In this document: in pieces, positions 23,088-31,253 of the stretch
How the letters are laid out: every line of letters begins with the position of its first letter
Numbering within the stretch: position 1 is the first letter of the stretch
From: Elusimicrobiales bacterium
Lineage (GTDB): Bacteria; Elusimicrobiota; Elusimicrobia; Elusimicrobiales; UBA9959
Direction of reading: 5' to 3'
Assembly: GCA_031082205.1 (NCBI GenBank)
Contig: JAVHLJ010000012.1
Span: 1 to 59,359, forward strand
DNA length: 59,359 bases
Position numbers and translations under genes: made by a program
Notes under the pieces: model-generated
Seen by the model: only the letters and a program-made list of their open reading frames with translations
What the model was told of the DNA's origin: nothing
Database searches by the model: none

Positions 23088-24434
23088 TCAGTCCGCCTTG
23101 ATCTCGACGTAAATATGGTTCGCCTTCGTCACTACGCCGTCCACGCTGGCGTGCACGGGGCAGCCCAGCTTGTCGGCCGGCAGGTCTCCCACGACCTCGC
23201 CCCGCCGGACGCGCTGCCCCTCTTTGACGGACGGCGAGCAGGGGGCGCCGATATGCTGGGACATCTGTATGCGCACCGAGCCGGGCCGGTACTTGAAATC
23301 CTCGTAGGGGGCGTCTTTCAGGTAATCCCCGAGCCCCAGCCGTTTGACCAGCCGCGAGACCGGGACCTTGCGGAAATCGCGCAGCGGGTGGGCCTGGTTG
23401 GACGAGCGGCCGGCCAGAGAGGAATTCTTGAGCCCGGTCTTCAGCTCCCGCAGGTCGCCCTTGGCCGCCACGCAGGCCTCGCGCGGGTGCAGATTCTCGG
23501 GGCAGGCGTAGAGACTGCAGAGCGAGCATTCGCAGCAGGCCAGCGCGTACTCGCTGTGCAGCTTCTTCTCCGGGCCCCCGGAGAAGAGCAGGCTGCGCAT
23601 TACGCGGTGCGGCTGCACCTGGTGGCCCAGCAGGTAGCGCGGGCAGAACTCGGTGCAGAACGAACACTGGTCGCAGGCGGACTTCCCTATGCGCGAAAAG
23701 ACGGCCCTGGACTGCGCCTTTTTCTGTATCAGCGGATGGTCCTTGGGAAGCACGATCAGCCCGCCGGAGGTCCTGTTGATGATCGTGGAAAAATCGGGAA
23801 CGACCTTGCCCATCATCGGTCCGCCGTCTATGCCGGCGGGGTCCTTCACGGTCGCGCCGCCGCAGAGTCCGACGGCCTCGTCGTAGGTCACGCCTATCGG
23901 GACCTTGAAGGTGGCCGGTTTCCTGACGGCTCCGGCCACGGTTATCCATTTCTCCGTCACGGGAGTTTCGCCGGCGCGGGCCGCGTTGTAAAGTGTCTCG
24001 ACGTTGCTGACCACGCAGCCGACGTCGAGCGGGATGCCGCCGGCCGGCACTATCCTGCCGGTCAGTTCCGCGACCAGGCACTGCTCGTCGCCGGCCGGGT
24101 AATAGTCCCCCATCGGGCCGACCGAGATATCGCGGCGCGTCCGGGCTATCTCCTCCAGGCGCTTTATGACCTTCTCGTGCTTCTTCTTGATGCCGAACAC
24201 GCCGGAGGAGGCGCCGACGGCCCTCATCATCATTTCCAGCCCGTCGAAAACCTTTTCCGCGTGGAGCTCCAGCAGCTTCTGGTCCTTCTTGAGCAGCGGC
24301 TCGCATTCCGCGGCGTTGACCAGCACGAATTCGGCGCGCCCACCCGCCTTGACGTAGGCGGGAAAGCCGGCGCCGCCGGCCCCTACCACTCCGGCGGCGC
24401 GCAACCTGGCGGCGAATTCCTGCTGGAAGGACAT
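23088..24434 (-). CDS. pduS: PduS-like Fe-S flavoprotein (RnfC-related)
   Basis: 448 residues from ATG 24434; the longer upstream frame runs into the aminotransferase gene, which ends at 24443. RnfC-like nucleotide/FMN domain GVVGAGGAGFPAYVK at residues 16-29, an SLBB-like domain, and two 4Fe-4S motifs: C254-C257-C260-C264 and C301-C303-C306-C311. The C-terminal barrel-like region (GEVVGDLPADKLGCPVHAS) is present. PduS reduces cob(III)alamin in Pdu systems. No B12 enzyme is seen here, so it may instead oxidise NADH and pass electrons to the PduT-like shell protein. Confidence 0.92.
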   Translation of the reverse strand: MSFQQEFAARLRAAGVVGAGGAGFPAYVKAGGRAEFVLVNAAECEPLLKKDQKLLELHAEKVFDGLEMMMRAVGASSGVFGIKKKHEKVIKRLEEIARTRRDISVGPMGDYYPAGDEQCLVAELTGRIVPAGGIPLDVGCVVSNVETLYNAARAGETPVTEKWITVAGAVRKPATFKVPIGVTYDEAVGLCGGATVKDPAGIDGGPMMGKVVPDFSTIINRTSGGLIVLPKDHPLIQKKAQSRAVFSRIGKSACDQCSFCTEFCPRYLLGHQVQPHRVMRSLLFSGGPEKKLHSEYALACCECSLCSLYACPENLHPREACVAAKGDLRELKTGLKNSSLAGRSSNQAHPLRDFRKVPVSRLVKRLGLGDYLKDAPYEDFKYRPGSVRIQMSQHIGAPCSPSVKEGQRVRRGEVVGDLPADKLGCPVHASVDGVVTKANHIYVEIKAD

Positions 24435-24442
24435 CGGCGGTT

Positions 24443-25672
24443 TTATTTGGAGCCCACGAGGCGCTTCTTGACGGCGGCGGCGAGGCGCTTGATGCCCTCG
24501 TCGATCTGCCCGGGCGAGGCGAAGGAGAAGTTCAGCCGCATCGTGTTCTTGCCCGAACCGTCCGAATGGAAGGCCGAGCCTATCACGTAGGCCACGTTCT
24601 CCCTGAGCGCGTCCTGGAACATGTCGTCGGCGCTCATCTGCTCCGGCAGGCGTACCCACAGGAAGAGGCCGCCCTCCGGGTTGGTCCAGGTGACGCCCTC
24701 GGGCATATATTTTTCAAGCGCCCCGATCATGGTGTTCTTCTTGAGCCGGTAGTCCTTCTTGATGACCTCGATGTGTTTCTCGAAGAAGCCGGTGCGCAGG
24801 AACTCGGCGGCGATGAGCTGGTTGAGGCTGGAAGTGCAGAGGTCCAGCGACTGCTTGAGTATCTCCAGTTTCTTTATGATCTGCTCGTGGGCCAGTATTA
24901 TGCCCAGGCGCAGCCCCGGGGCGAAGGTCTTGGACAGGGTGAACAGCGAGATGACATTGTCGGTCCTGCGGGTCTCCTTGTCCAGCCGGTAGAGCATCTT
25001 GGGCTCCTTGCCCTCGAAGCGGATCTGCCGGTACGGGGAATCCTCTATGACCGCCACGTTGTACCTGTCGGACAGCTCTATGACCTTCTCGCGCTTGGCC
25101 TCCGAAAGAGTGACCCCGCTGGGATTCTGGAAGTCCGGCACCAGGTAGACGAACTTGTAATGCTCGTCCTGGGCTTTGAGCCAGGCCAGCTTCTCCTCCA
25201 GTTCGTCCACCGCGATGCCGTCGTCCTCCAGCTTGACGCCGATGAATTCCGCGCCGTAGGACTTGAAGACCTGCAGGGCGCCCATGTAGCTGGGCTTCTC
25301 CACTATGACCGGGTCGGAGGCGTCGATGAAGAGGCGGCCGACCATGTCCAGTGCCTGCTGGCTGGCTGTCGTGATTATGAGGTTCTCCGGCTTCGCGTCG
25401 ACGCCCTCGTACTTCTTGAGGAACTTGACGAACTCCTCCTTGAGCTCGGGAAGGCCGTCGGTGGGCCCGTACTGCAGGGCTACTTTGCCTTTCTTGGACA
25501 TTATCTCCCGGACGGTGTCGGCCACGAAATCGTAGGGGAAGTGGTCGGGCGCGGGAAGCCCCCCGGCGAAAGATATGATACCGGGCTGGTTGGTGGTCTT
25601 GAGCAGTTCGCGTATAACGGACGCTTTGGTGCGGCGGGGTGCGGTTGCGATGTTCTTTGCAATGTCTATCAT
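24443..25672 (-). CDS. Class I/II PLP-dependent aminotransferase
   Basis: 409 residues, fold type I. N-terminal motif GIISFAGGLPAPDHFP, the YGPTDGLPELKEEF segment, the aspartate region in FVYLVPDFQNPSGVTL, the PLP lysine in SLFTLSKTFAPGLRLG and the Arg in MRLNFSFA. It most resembles the 2-aminoadipate/multi-substrate aminotransferase branch. It begins the transcript that continues through pduS, pduT, tpiA and pduL, with its own promoter and a GGAGG site. Its relation to the BMC may be only positional. Confidence 0.88.
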   Translation of the reverse strand: MIDIAKNIATAPRRTKASVIRELLKTTNQPGIISFAGGLPAPDHFPYDFVADTVREIMSKKGKVALQYGPTDGLPELKEEFVKFLKKYEGVDAKPENLIITTASQQALDMVGRLFIDASDPVIVEKPSYMGALQVFKSYGAEFIGVKLEDDGIAVDELEEKLAWLKAQDEHYKFVYLVPDFQNPSGVTLSEAKREKVIELSDRYNVAVIEDSPYRQIRFEGKEPKMLYRLDKETRRTDNVISLFTLSKTFAPGLRLGIILAHEQIIKKLEILKQSLDLCTSSLNQLIAAEFLRTGFFEKHIEVIKKDYRLKKNTMIGALEKYMPEGVTWTNPEGGLFLWVRLPEQMSADDMFQDALRENVAYVIGSAFHSDGSGKNTMRLNFSFASPGQIDEGIKRLAAAVKKRLVGSK

Positions 25673-25693
25673 GGCGGCCTCCGGCGTTTTATT

Positions 25694-25719
25694 CGGCGGA
25701 CCGGTCCGGGCGTCCGCCG
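25694..25719. other. Hairpin in the leader of the aminotransferase-pduS transcript
   Basis: CGGCGGAC (25694-25701) pairs with GTCCGCCG (25712-25719) in the leader between promoter and ATG 25672. No U-run follows. Confidence 0.4.
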
Positions 25720-25731
25720 CACGACTTGGAT

Positions 25732-25760
25732 AATTTACCTATTTAATCCCGCCAGTTCAA
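25732..25760 (-). promoter_or_regulatory. Predicted promoter of the aminotransferase-pduS-pduT-tpiA-pduL transcript
   Basis: On the minus strand TTGAAC (25760-25755) and TAAATT (25737-25732) are 17 bases apart in an AT-rich gap between the metalloprotease-like gene and the aminotransferase. GGAGG precedes the ATG at 25672. Confidence 0.55.
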
Positions 25761-27058
25761 GGAGAATCTGGGGCGGCGGAAGGGCCCCCAAGGGCGGACG
25801 AAAAATAGTCGGCGTTCTCGCGGTAGAAGGCTTTTTTTTCGGGGTCCCTTTCGGACGACGCCAGGCGGGAGAATCTCTTCAGGGCCCTCAGGTAAGCGGA
25901 GCGCCTAACCGGGGCGAGGTCGGCGGGGAAAGGCCGTCCGGTCCTGGCAGAGGCCTCCTCCAGCGCGCGGACCAGCAGGGCCAGGTCCCCGGCCGGCATT
26001 TTGCCCCCCCTGTCCCTGATGTGGGCCGCGGCCTGCAGTATGGCCAGGGCGCCCTTGGTGCGCAACTCCTTCGCAGCCCCGGACCTTTCATCGGGCGGGA
26101 CCTTCTCCTCGGCCTGGGCCAGGCAGTCCAGCGCCAGCCTGTGGTCGCCCGCCTCCAGGGCCGCCGAACCCAGCAGGAGCAGGGCCTCGGCGCTGAAAGC
26201 CGGCCAGCGGGCGGTGTAAAAATCCTCGAGGAAAGAGTCGTAGGCCGCCTTCTCGGCTTCGGCCGCGGCCGCCGCCGCCTTTTCCGCTTCGTAACCCGAG
26301 GCGTCGCCGGTGGCGTAGGCGGCGATGCGCCCGTCCGCGGCCCGGGCCCGGGCGGCCCGGCCGGCCTCCTCCAGGTCGGCGTAGCCCATGGCCTCGTCGC
26401 GCAGGTACCGGGAGCGGATATACTCGCGGTACCTGTCGGCGTCCAGCGAAAGCTCTATGTACCCCGCCAGGGAGTGGCTGGTGTAGACGTCCTGCTCCTC
26501 CCCCTTCAGGAATTTTTCGAGCAGGGCGGGCGAATCGGAAAGTTTCTCGTGGAAATAAAGGTCCTCCGTGAAGTACGCCTCATATTCGAACTCCACGGGG
26601 TTGGCCGCCGCGGCGCCGGACCGGTAGCGGGGATAAAGATAGGACTGCAGCGCGTGGACGAGTTCGTGCAGGAAGAGGGCGTCGGCGCGCTTCACGAATT
26701 CGGCCCTGGCCGCCTTGCCGACATTGAGTATCTCTATTATGCGGGAATCCCGGTATCCCTTGATATCGAAGAATTCCTGGACATGGCGCGTATTGAAGTA
26801 TACCGCGTTGCCCGCCGGATCGTACCAGGCCACCCTTTCGGCGGGGGCCCGCCGAAGGAGCACGCGCAGGCCGGAGGCTTCCGGAGCCGCGTCCAGGCGG
26901 GCGTAAAAATCGGCGCCCGTGCGCCTCGACGTTATCTCGGCCCGGAACTCGCCGAGCAGCTTTTTTCCCAGGCTGTCGTCGTGCTTATAGGCCAGGAGCG
27001 GGCCGCAGAGCGCGGGCAGAAGGAGCAGGACGGCGGCTGACGGTCTCAGGAGTCGCAT
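25757..27058 (-). CDS. Secreted protein with HExxH metalloprotease motif
   Basis: 433 residues from ATG 27058; the frame extends further upstream but only as antisense of ytxH. Residues 1-23 are a signal peptide (LLRPSAAVLLLLPALCGPLLA). LFLHELVHALQ carries the HExxH zinc motif near residue 145. The C-terminal half is helical and Ala-rich, with alternating tetratricopeptide-like segments (AEALLLLGSAALEAGDHRLAL). It is probably an envelope or secreted peptidase, but no third zinc ligand is obvious and the family is not recognised. A TATAAT lies only ~10 bases upstream, so the mRNA may be nearly leaderless. Confidence 0.75.
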   Translation of the reverse strand: MRLLRPSAAVLLLLPALCGPLLAYKHDDSLGKKLLGEFRAEITSRRTGADFYARLDAAPEASGLRVLLRRAPAERVAWYDPAGNAVYFNTRHVQEFFDIKGYRDSRIIEILNVGKAARAEFVKRADALFLHELVHALQSYLYPRYRSGAAAANPVEFEYEAYFTEDLYFHEKLSDSPALLEKFLKGEEQDVYTSHSLAGYIELSLDADRYREYIRSRYLRDEAMGYADLEEAGRAARARAADGRIAAYATGDASGYEAEKAAAAAAEAEKAAYDSFLEDFYTARWPAFSAEALLLLGSAALEAGDHRLALDCLAQAEEKVPPDERSGAAKELRTKGALAILQAAAHIRDRGGKMPAGDLALLVRALEEASARTGRPFPADLAPVRRSAYLRALKRFSRLASSERDPEKKAFYRENADYFSSALGGPSAAPDSP

Positions 27059-27067
27059 GGCGGTGAT

Positions 27068-27106
27068 ATTATAGGATTTGACAAGGCCGGGATAATAACA
27101 TAGATT
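27068..27106. promoter_or_regulatory. Overlapping divergent promoters (metalloprotease-like gene and ytxH)
   Basis: Plus strand: TTGACA (27078-27083), 17 bases, TAGATT (27101-27106), about 50 bases before the ytxH ATG. Minus strand: TATAAT (27073-27068), just before ATG 27058. The two cores overlap, so the genes probably compete for polymerase. Confidence 0.55.
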
Positions 27107-27158
27107 GGTCCTGCGGCCGTTCGGGCCGCTGGATTTAAGCAAGAACAGGGAGGCACAT

Positions 27159-27371
27159 ATGGCTGACAGGAGCGGAGAAGTGGTAACCTCTTTCCTTCTC
27201 GGGGCGGTGCTTGGCGCCGTGGCCGGGGTGCTGCTGGCCCCGTCCTCCGGCAAGGTCACGCGGGAGAAGATAAACGACTGGCTGGACGAGACGGCGGAGA
27301 ACGCGAAGGAAAAGCTCGAGAACCTCGAGGACGAGATAAAGAAGCGCAAGGAACAGCTGCTCAAGAGCTGA
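27159..27371 (+). CDS. YtxH-domain small membrane protein
   Basis: 70 residues from ATG 27159, chosen because AGGGAGG lies 6-7 bases upstream. One N-terminal glycine/alanine-rich membrane helix (SFLLGAVLGAVAGVLLAPSSG) carries the YtxH signature, followed by an amphipathic coiled coil (residues ~25-68, ETAENAKEKLENLEDEIKK). The family is linked to stress and envelope functions without a defined mechanism. Single-gene transcript with its own promoter and terminator. Confidence 0.88.
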   Translation: MADRSGEVVTSFLLGAVLGAVAGVLLAPSSGKVTREKINDWLDETAENAKEKLENLEDEIKKRKEQLLKS

Positions 27372-27388
27372 TCCGCGGAGCGTCGCGC

Positions 27389-27424
27389 AAAAAAGACCGG
27401 CCGCCGCGAGCGGCCGGTTTTTTT
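27389..27424. terminator. Bidirectional intrinsic terminator after ytxH
   Basis: The 9-bp stem ACCGGCCGC/GCGGCCGGT (27396-27404 and 27410-27418) with loop CGCGA is followed by seven T. An A-run upstream gives a U-tract on the other strand, so it can also end the leftward symporter transcript. Confidence 0.9.
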
Positions 27425-27454
27425 ATGGCGACCCGAAAGCCGCCCCCGGCATAG

Positions 27455-28936
27455 TTATTCCTGTTTTTCTTTGTCCAGCAGGGGGCCGAGGAGCCAGGCG
27501 AGGGTGAAGGTGGAGAAAGTCCCTATGACTATTATCCAGCTCCAGCCCAGCGCCAGCCGGCCGGTCTCGGAAAGATAAAGGACGGTCCCGGCCATAACGG
27601 CGCTGAAGAGCATCGCCGCGACATTGCCCCGGTTGGAGCGGCGCGCCGTCAGCAGGCCCAGCAGGAACACGCCCAGCAGGCTGCCCGCCGTCACGCCGTT
27701 CATCTTGAAAGCCAGCCAGAGCATGCGGCCCGAACCGGCCGAGCAGGCCCAGGCTATGCCCGCCAGCAGGAACCCGAAACAGACCACGCTCACCCGCGAG
27801 ACCAGGAGGTAATGGCGCTCGTCGGCGTCCTTCCTCACCAGCGGCCTGTAGATGTCGGTCACGAAGGACGACGACAGCGAGCTCAGCGGCGAGTCTATGC
27901 TGGCCAGCACCACCGCCGTCAGCACCAGCCCCTTGAGTCCGGCGGGCAGCACGTGCACCGTGAAGTGCGACAGGATCTTGTCGGCGTTCTCCGGCAGCGG
28001 CAGCCCGGCGTTCTGGCCGTAGAAGACGAAGAGCAGAGTCCCTATGGCAAGGTAAAGCCAGGTCAGCGGGAAGCTGGTGAAGATGGTGTAGATGAGCGTC
28101 CGCTGGCTCTCCTTCCTGGTCTCAAGCGTCAGCAGCCGCTGCATCAGCTCCTGGTCGGTGCCGAAGGCGGCCATCGAGCCGAAAACGCCGTTGAGCAGGG
28201 CGGCCCAGAGCAGGTTGGGGTCCTTCATCCCCCAGCCCAGGTTGAACACGGACAGCTTGCCGGCCTCCGAGGCCAGGGACCAGGCGCCGGCAAGGCCGCC
28301 GTCGATATGCATGACCAGCCAGCCGGCCACCGCCGCGCCGGCCCCGAAGAAGAACAGGGACTCGAAAGTCCCCGTCCACAGCACGGCCTTGATGCCGCCG
28401 AACCCTATGAAGACCACGCTCACCGCGGTGAAGAAGGCTATGGCGTGCCACAGGTCCCAGCCCATGATAACCGACACGGCCAGCGAGGCCGCGTAGAGGC
28501 GCACGCCGGAGGCGAAAAGGCGCGTGAGGAAGAAGAAGGAGGAGCCGGCGTACTGGGTGCCGGCCCCGAAGCGGTGGCGGAGGAACTCGTAGATGGTGGT
28601 GCAGTTGAACTTATAGAAGGCGGGGATGAAGACGAAGGCTATAAGTACGCGGGCCGCGGCCGAGCCCAGGAAGAACTGGAGGTACTGCCAGTTCTCCATG
28701 TAGCCTATCGGAGGTATGCCTACGATGGTCATGGCGCTTATCTCGGTCGCCACGAAGGAAAGCGTGCCGACCCAGACCGGCGTCTTCCTGCCGCCCAGGA
28801 AATAGTCGCGCGTGTCCCGTTCCTCCCTGCCCTTGAAATAAGCGATGACGAACAGCGCAAGCACCGAAACCGCGAGTATGGAATAATCGAGGAAGGCCAG
28901 GCCTTCGAACTTAGCGGCGGAAGCGAGGGCCTCCAT
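27455..28936 (-). CDS. Sodium:solute symporter family transporter
   Basis: 493 residues, about 13 predicted membrane helices of the LeuT fold. It imports a small organic solute with Na+ across the inner membrane. Typical SSS features: GREERDTRDYFLGGRKTPVWVG at the start, FVATEISAMTIVGIPP in the unwound first core helix, and ASIDSPLSSLSSSFVTDIYRPL with the Na+-site serines. Substrate cannot be told from sequence. It starts 3 bases after mazG stops, so the two share a transcript. Confidence 0.9.
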   Translation of the reverse strand: MEALASAAKFEGLAFLDYSILAVSVLALFVIAYFKGREERDTRDYFLGGRKTPVWVGTLSFVATEISAMTIVGIPPIGYMENWQYLQFFLGSAAARVLIAFVFIPAFYKFNCTTIYEFLRHRFGAGTQYAGSSFFFLTRLFASGVRLYAASLAVSVIMGWDLWHAIAFFTAVSVVFIGFGGIKAVLWTGTFESLFFFGAGAAVAGWLVMHIDGGLAGAWSLASEAGKLSVFNLGWGMKDPNLLWAALLNGVFGSMAAFGTDQELMQRLLTLETRKESQRTLIYTIFTSFPLTWLYLAIGTLLFVFYGQNAGLPLPENADKILSHFTVHVLPAGLKGLVLTAVVLASIDSPLSSLSSSFVTDIYRPLVRKDADERHYLLVSRVSVVCFGFLLAGIAWACSAGSGRMLWLAFKMNGVTAGSLLGVFLLGLLTARRSNRGNVAAMLFSAVMAGTVLYLSETGRLALGWSWIIVIGTFSTFTLAWLLGPLLDKEKQE

Positions 28937-28939
28937 AGG

Positions 28940-29431
28940 TCAGCGGCCCCGGCGGCCGGCCGCGGCGCTCCCGGCACCGCGTGCGGGCATAGCCGCCCTG
29001 TTCCGGCCGGCGGCCGACTTCTTCTCTTCTTTCTTTATGTCGTTCCAGCGGGCGAGCACCTCTCCGGAGGTGCGCAGCTTCTCGCAGCCGAAAACGTGAG
29101 GGTGGCGGCGGACCAGCTTGGAGTTTATCCCCCTGACCACGTCGCGCATTGAAAAACGGCCTTTCGCCTCGGCCAGGGCGGCGTGGAAAACGACCTGCAG
29201 CAGCAGGTCGCCGAGCTCCTCCTCGAGGTTCCCCCAGTCGCGGGCCCTTACGGCCCGCTCCACCTCCCGGGTCTCGGAGCGCAGGTGACGCAGCAGCGAG
29301 CGGTGCGTCTGCTCCCTGTCCCAGGGGCAGCCCGACGGAGAAAGGAGGCGGCGCATTATGCCGCAGAGGCCCGCCAGCTCGCGGCCGGCGGCGGCGTAAC
29401 GGGGATGGGGGCGGACGGTTTTCCTGGCCAT
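28940..29431 (-). CDS. mazG: MazG nucleotide pyrophosphohydrolase
   Basis: 163 residues from ATG 29431 with GGAGAA upstream; a longer frame continues as antisense of thyX and is not real. Hydrolyses NTPs to NMP and pyrophosphate. Motif CPWDREQTHRSLLRHLRSET with the acidic metal ligands EEELGDLLLQVVFHA. It contains a single MazG domain plus a C-terminal part (NSKLVRRHPHVFG) as in full-length MazG. The basic Ala/Gly-rich tail is unusual. Divergent from thyX. Confidence 0.9.
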   Translation of the reverse strand: MARKTVRPHPRYAAAGRELAGLCGIMRRLLSPSGCPWDREQTHRSLLRHLRSETREVERAVRARDWGNLEEELGDLLLQVVFHAALAEAKGRFSMRDVVRGINSKLVRRHPHVFGCEKLRTSGEVLARWNDIKKEEKKSAAGRNRAAMPARGAGSAAAGRRGR

Positions 29432-29451
29432 AAAGCGGTTCTCCGGAACGA

Positions 29452-29481
29452 TAGACTGCCGAGCTGCATAAAGTATATAAT
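29452..29481 (+). promoter_or_regulatory. Predicted thyX promoter
   Basis: TAGACT (29452-29457), an 18-base spacer, then a perfect TATAAT (29476-29481) in an AT-rich island between mazG and thyX. A minus-strand promoter for mazG may overlap it. Confidence 0.5.
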
Positions 29482-29560
29482 TAAAAGAGCGGACCGATAA
29501 AATCCTCACGGGGGCGCTATGAGGCATGGTGTCCCCGCGGGAAGTCCGCCCGGAGGGGCA

Positions 29561-30247
29561 ATGGCAGTTTCCAGGATACAGGCGCCGGAAGGCGCGTCGG
29601 CGGTGCTCGACAAGGGCTTCGTCAAGCTTGTGGATTTCATGGGCGGCGACATGCGCGCGGTCGAATCGGCGCGCGTCTCCTTCGGCGGCGTGTCCAAGGG
29701 CGAGGACCGGGACCGCAAGCTCCTGGAATACCTGCTCGAGCACGGGCACTTCTCGCCTTTCGAGCACTCGGTCTTCCAGTTCCACGTCAAATGCCCCATC
29801 TTCGTCGCCAGGCAGTGGATGCGCCACCGCATCGCCTCCTACAACGAGATCAGCGCCCGCTACACCGAGGTGCACGACGAATTCTACGTTCCGGAAGAAT
29901 TCCGCGCCCAGGACAACATCAACCGCCAGGGCTCGGTGGAGGGCAGGCTTGACCACGGGAAGCTCTCCGCGGAATATTCGGCCGCAATAGAGGCCTCCTA
30001 CGCCGCCTACCAGGCCCTCCTCAAGGCCGGCGTCGCCAGGGAGATGGCCCGCGGCGTCCTGCCGGTCTCCCAGTACACCCAGTTCTACTGGACCATAAAC
30101 GCGCGCAGCCTGCTCAATTTCCTGGACCTGCGCCTGGACAAGCACGCCCAGCTGGAGATCCGCCGCTACGCCGAGGCCATAGAGCGCGTCTTCCGGGAGA
30201 AGATGCCGTGGACCTGGGAAGCGCACCGGAGACTCAATGAAAAGTAG
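29561..30247 (+). CDS. thyX: Flavin-dependent thymidylate synthase ThyX
   Basis: Makes dTMP from dUMP using methylene-tetrahydrofolate and FAD. 228 residues from ATG 29561, preferred over the ATG at 29519 because GGAGGGG lies just upstream. The signature RHRIASYNEISARYTE (RHRx7S) is intact. EHGHFSPFEHSVFQFHVKCP and the C-terminal LRLDKHAQLEIRRYAEAI are typical. The gene's 3' end overlaps the next gene by 11 bases. Confidence 0.95.
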   Translation: MAVSRIQAPEGASAVLDKGFVKLVDFMGGDMRAVESARVSFGGVSKGEDRDRKLLEYLLEHGHFSPFEHSVFQFHVKCPIFVARQWMRHRIASYNEISARYTEVHDEFYVPEEFRAQDNINRQGSVEGRLDHGKLSAEYSAAIEASYAAYQALLKAGVAREMARGVLPVSQYTQFYWTINARSLLNFLDLRLDKHAQLEIRRYAEAIERVFREKMPWTWEAHRRLNEK

Positions 30248-31253
30248 GGCGGCGCTTCTCACCGCGTTCCTGCTGCTGGCGGCCCAGGCCCACGCCCAGA
30301 CGGTGACTTTCGAGCCGAAGGAAGGCTCGATACGCCGCGGCGACATGGAGCTCTACGCCAAATTCTCCGGGATCGCCACCGCCCAGGACCTCTACGACGT
30401 TTACGCCCCTTTCGACGGCAGGGTCGAGGAGGTCCTGGGCGAGCTCTTCGACTTCGTCACCCCCAAGACCTCGCTGGCGAAGATGGTCTCGAGCGAAATG
30501 GCCGCGATGATAGACTACACGGGCCAGGACAACAGGGCCCAGATGGAGAAGCGCTGGAAGGGAGTCTTCAAGATCTACGACGTCAACCCCGGAGAGACGG
30601 GAATAATATCGGCGGTCCACACCGAGCCCAGGAAGATAGTGACCAGCGGCGAAAGGCTTTTCACCGTCGCCAGGAAGATACTGGTGATAGGCAGGAACAC
30701 GGAACGCCTCTACTATCCCCCGCGCGCCGGCATGACCGCCAGGGTCCACTACGCGCGCGACCCCGCGGTCAAACTGACTGCCAGGGTCACCGGCGTCGTG
30801 CCGCTGGCCGAAGAGCCGGGGTTCTACCGGCTGTGGCTGGAGGCCGACCAGGTAAAAGAGAAGATCCGCATCGGCCACCAGTTCGACGGAGACGTCTTCC
30901 TGGGCAGGGTGTCCGGGGCCGAGATAGCCCCGAGGGAAGCTATCGTGGAAAAGGACGGCCGCAAGTACCTGATGACGGAGATCGAGACCGGCCTCATGAA
31001 TTTCGAAGAGGCGGAAATAACCCGCCGCGGCGACGTCATACTGTTGCCGCAGACACCGGCTCCGGCGCCGGAACCCGCGCGGGCGCCCGCGGCCGTTGAA
31101 AAGAAGCGCGCGCCCAGGGCCGCCCCCGCGGCGGTCCCGCAGAAGAAAACCCCGGCCGCGAGGAAGGCCCCCGCGAAAAAGCCGGCGGCCAAGGAGCCGC
31201 CCCCGCCGGCGGAGGAGACGGAGGAATATGGAGAAGAACAGGAAAACCCCTAA
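30237..31253 (+). CDS. Periplasmic membrane-fusion-like (HlyD-type) protein
   Basis: 338 residues. Residues 1-20 are a signal peptide (AALLTAFLLLAAQAHAQ). The middle resembles adaptor subunits of efflux pumps: a lipoyl-like half (DVYAPFDGRVEEVLGELFDFV) and a beta-barrel half (GMTARVHYARDPAVKLTARVTGVVP, then APREAIVEKDGRKYL). The last ~70 residues are Pro/Ala/Lys-rich. No pump gene is next to it. It starts inside the end of thyX, so it is translationally coupled. Family assignment is by pattern only. Confidence 0.6.
   Translation: MKSRAALLTAFLLLAAQAHAQTVTFEPKEGSIRRGDMELYAKFSGIATAQDLYDVYAPFDGRVEEVLGELFDFVTPKTSLAKMVSSEMAAMIDYTGQDNRAQMEKRWKGVFKIYDVNPGETGIISAVHTEPRKIVTSGERLFTVARKILVIGRNTERLYYPPRAGMTARVHYARDPAVKLTARVTGVVPLAEEPGFYRLWLEADQVKEKIRIGHQFDGDVFLGRVSGAEIAPREAIVEKDGRKYLMTEIETGLMNFEEAEITRRGDVILLPQTPAPAPEPARAPAAVEKKRAPRAAPAAVPQKKTPAARKAPAKKPAAKEPPPPAEETEEYGEEQENP

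Noticed and set aside
12249-24434. Classification as a Pdu or Eut microcompartment
   Set aside because: No diol dehydratase, ethanolamine ammonia-lyase, glycyl-radical enzyme or class II fuculose-type aldolase is present; DeoC and RpiB-like genes point to the SPU class.
21759-24590. 943-codon plus-strand frame across tpiA, pduT and pduS
   Set aside because: Antisense to three proteins with intact family motifs; no domain or ribosome site.
24435-24659. N-terminal extension of the PduS-like protein
   Set aside because: It overlaps the aminotransferase 3' end in another frame, is Arg-rich, and the family start fits ATG 24434.
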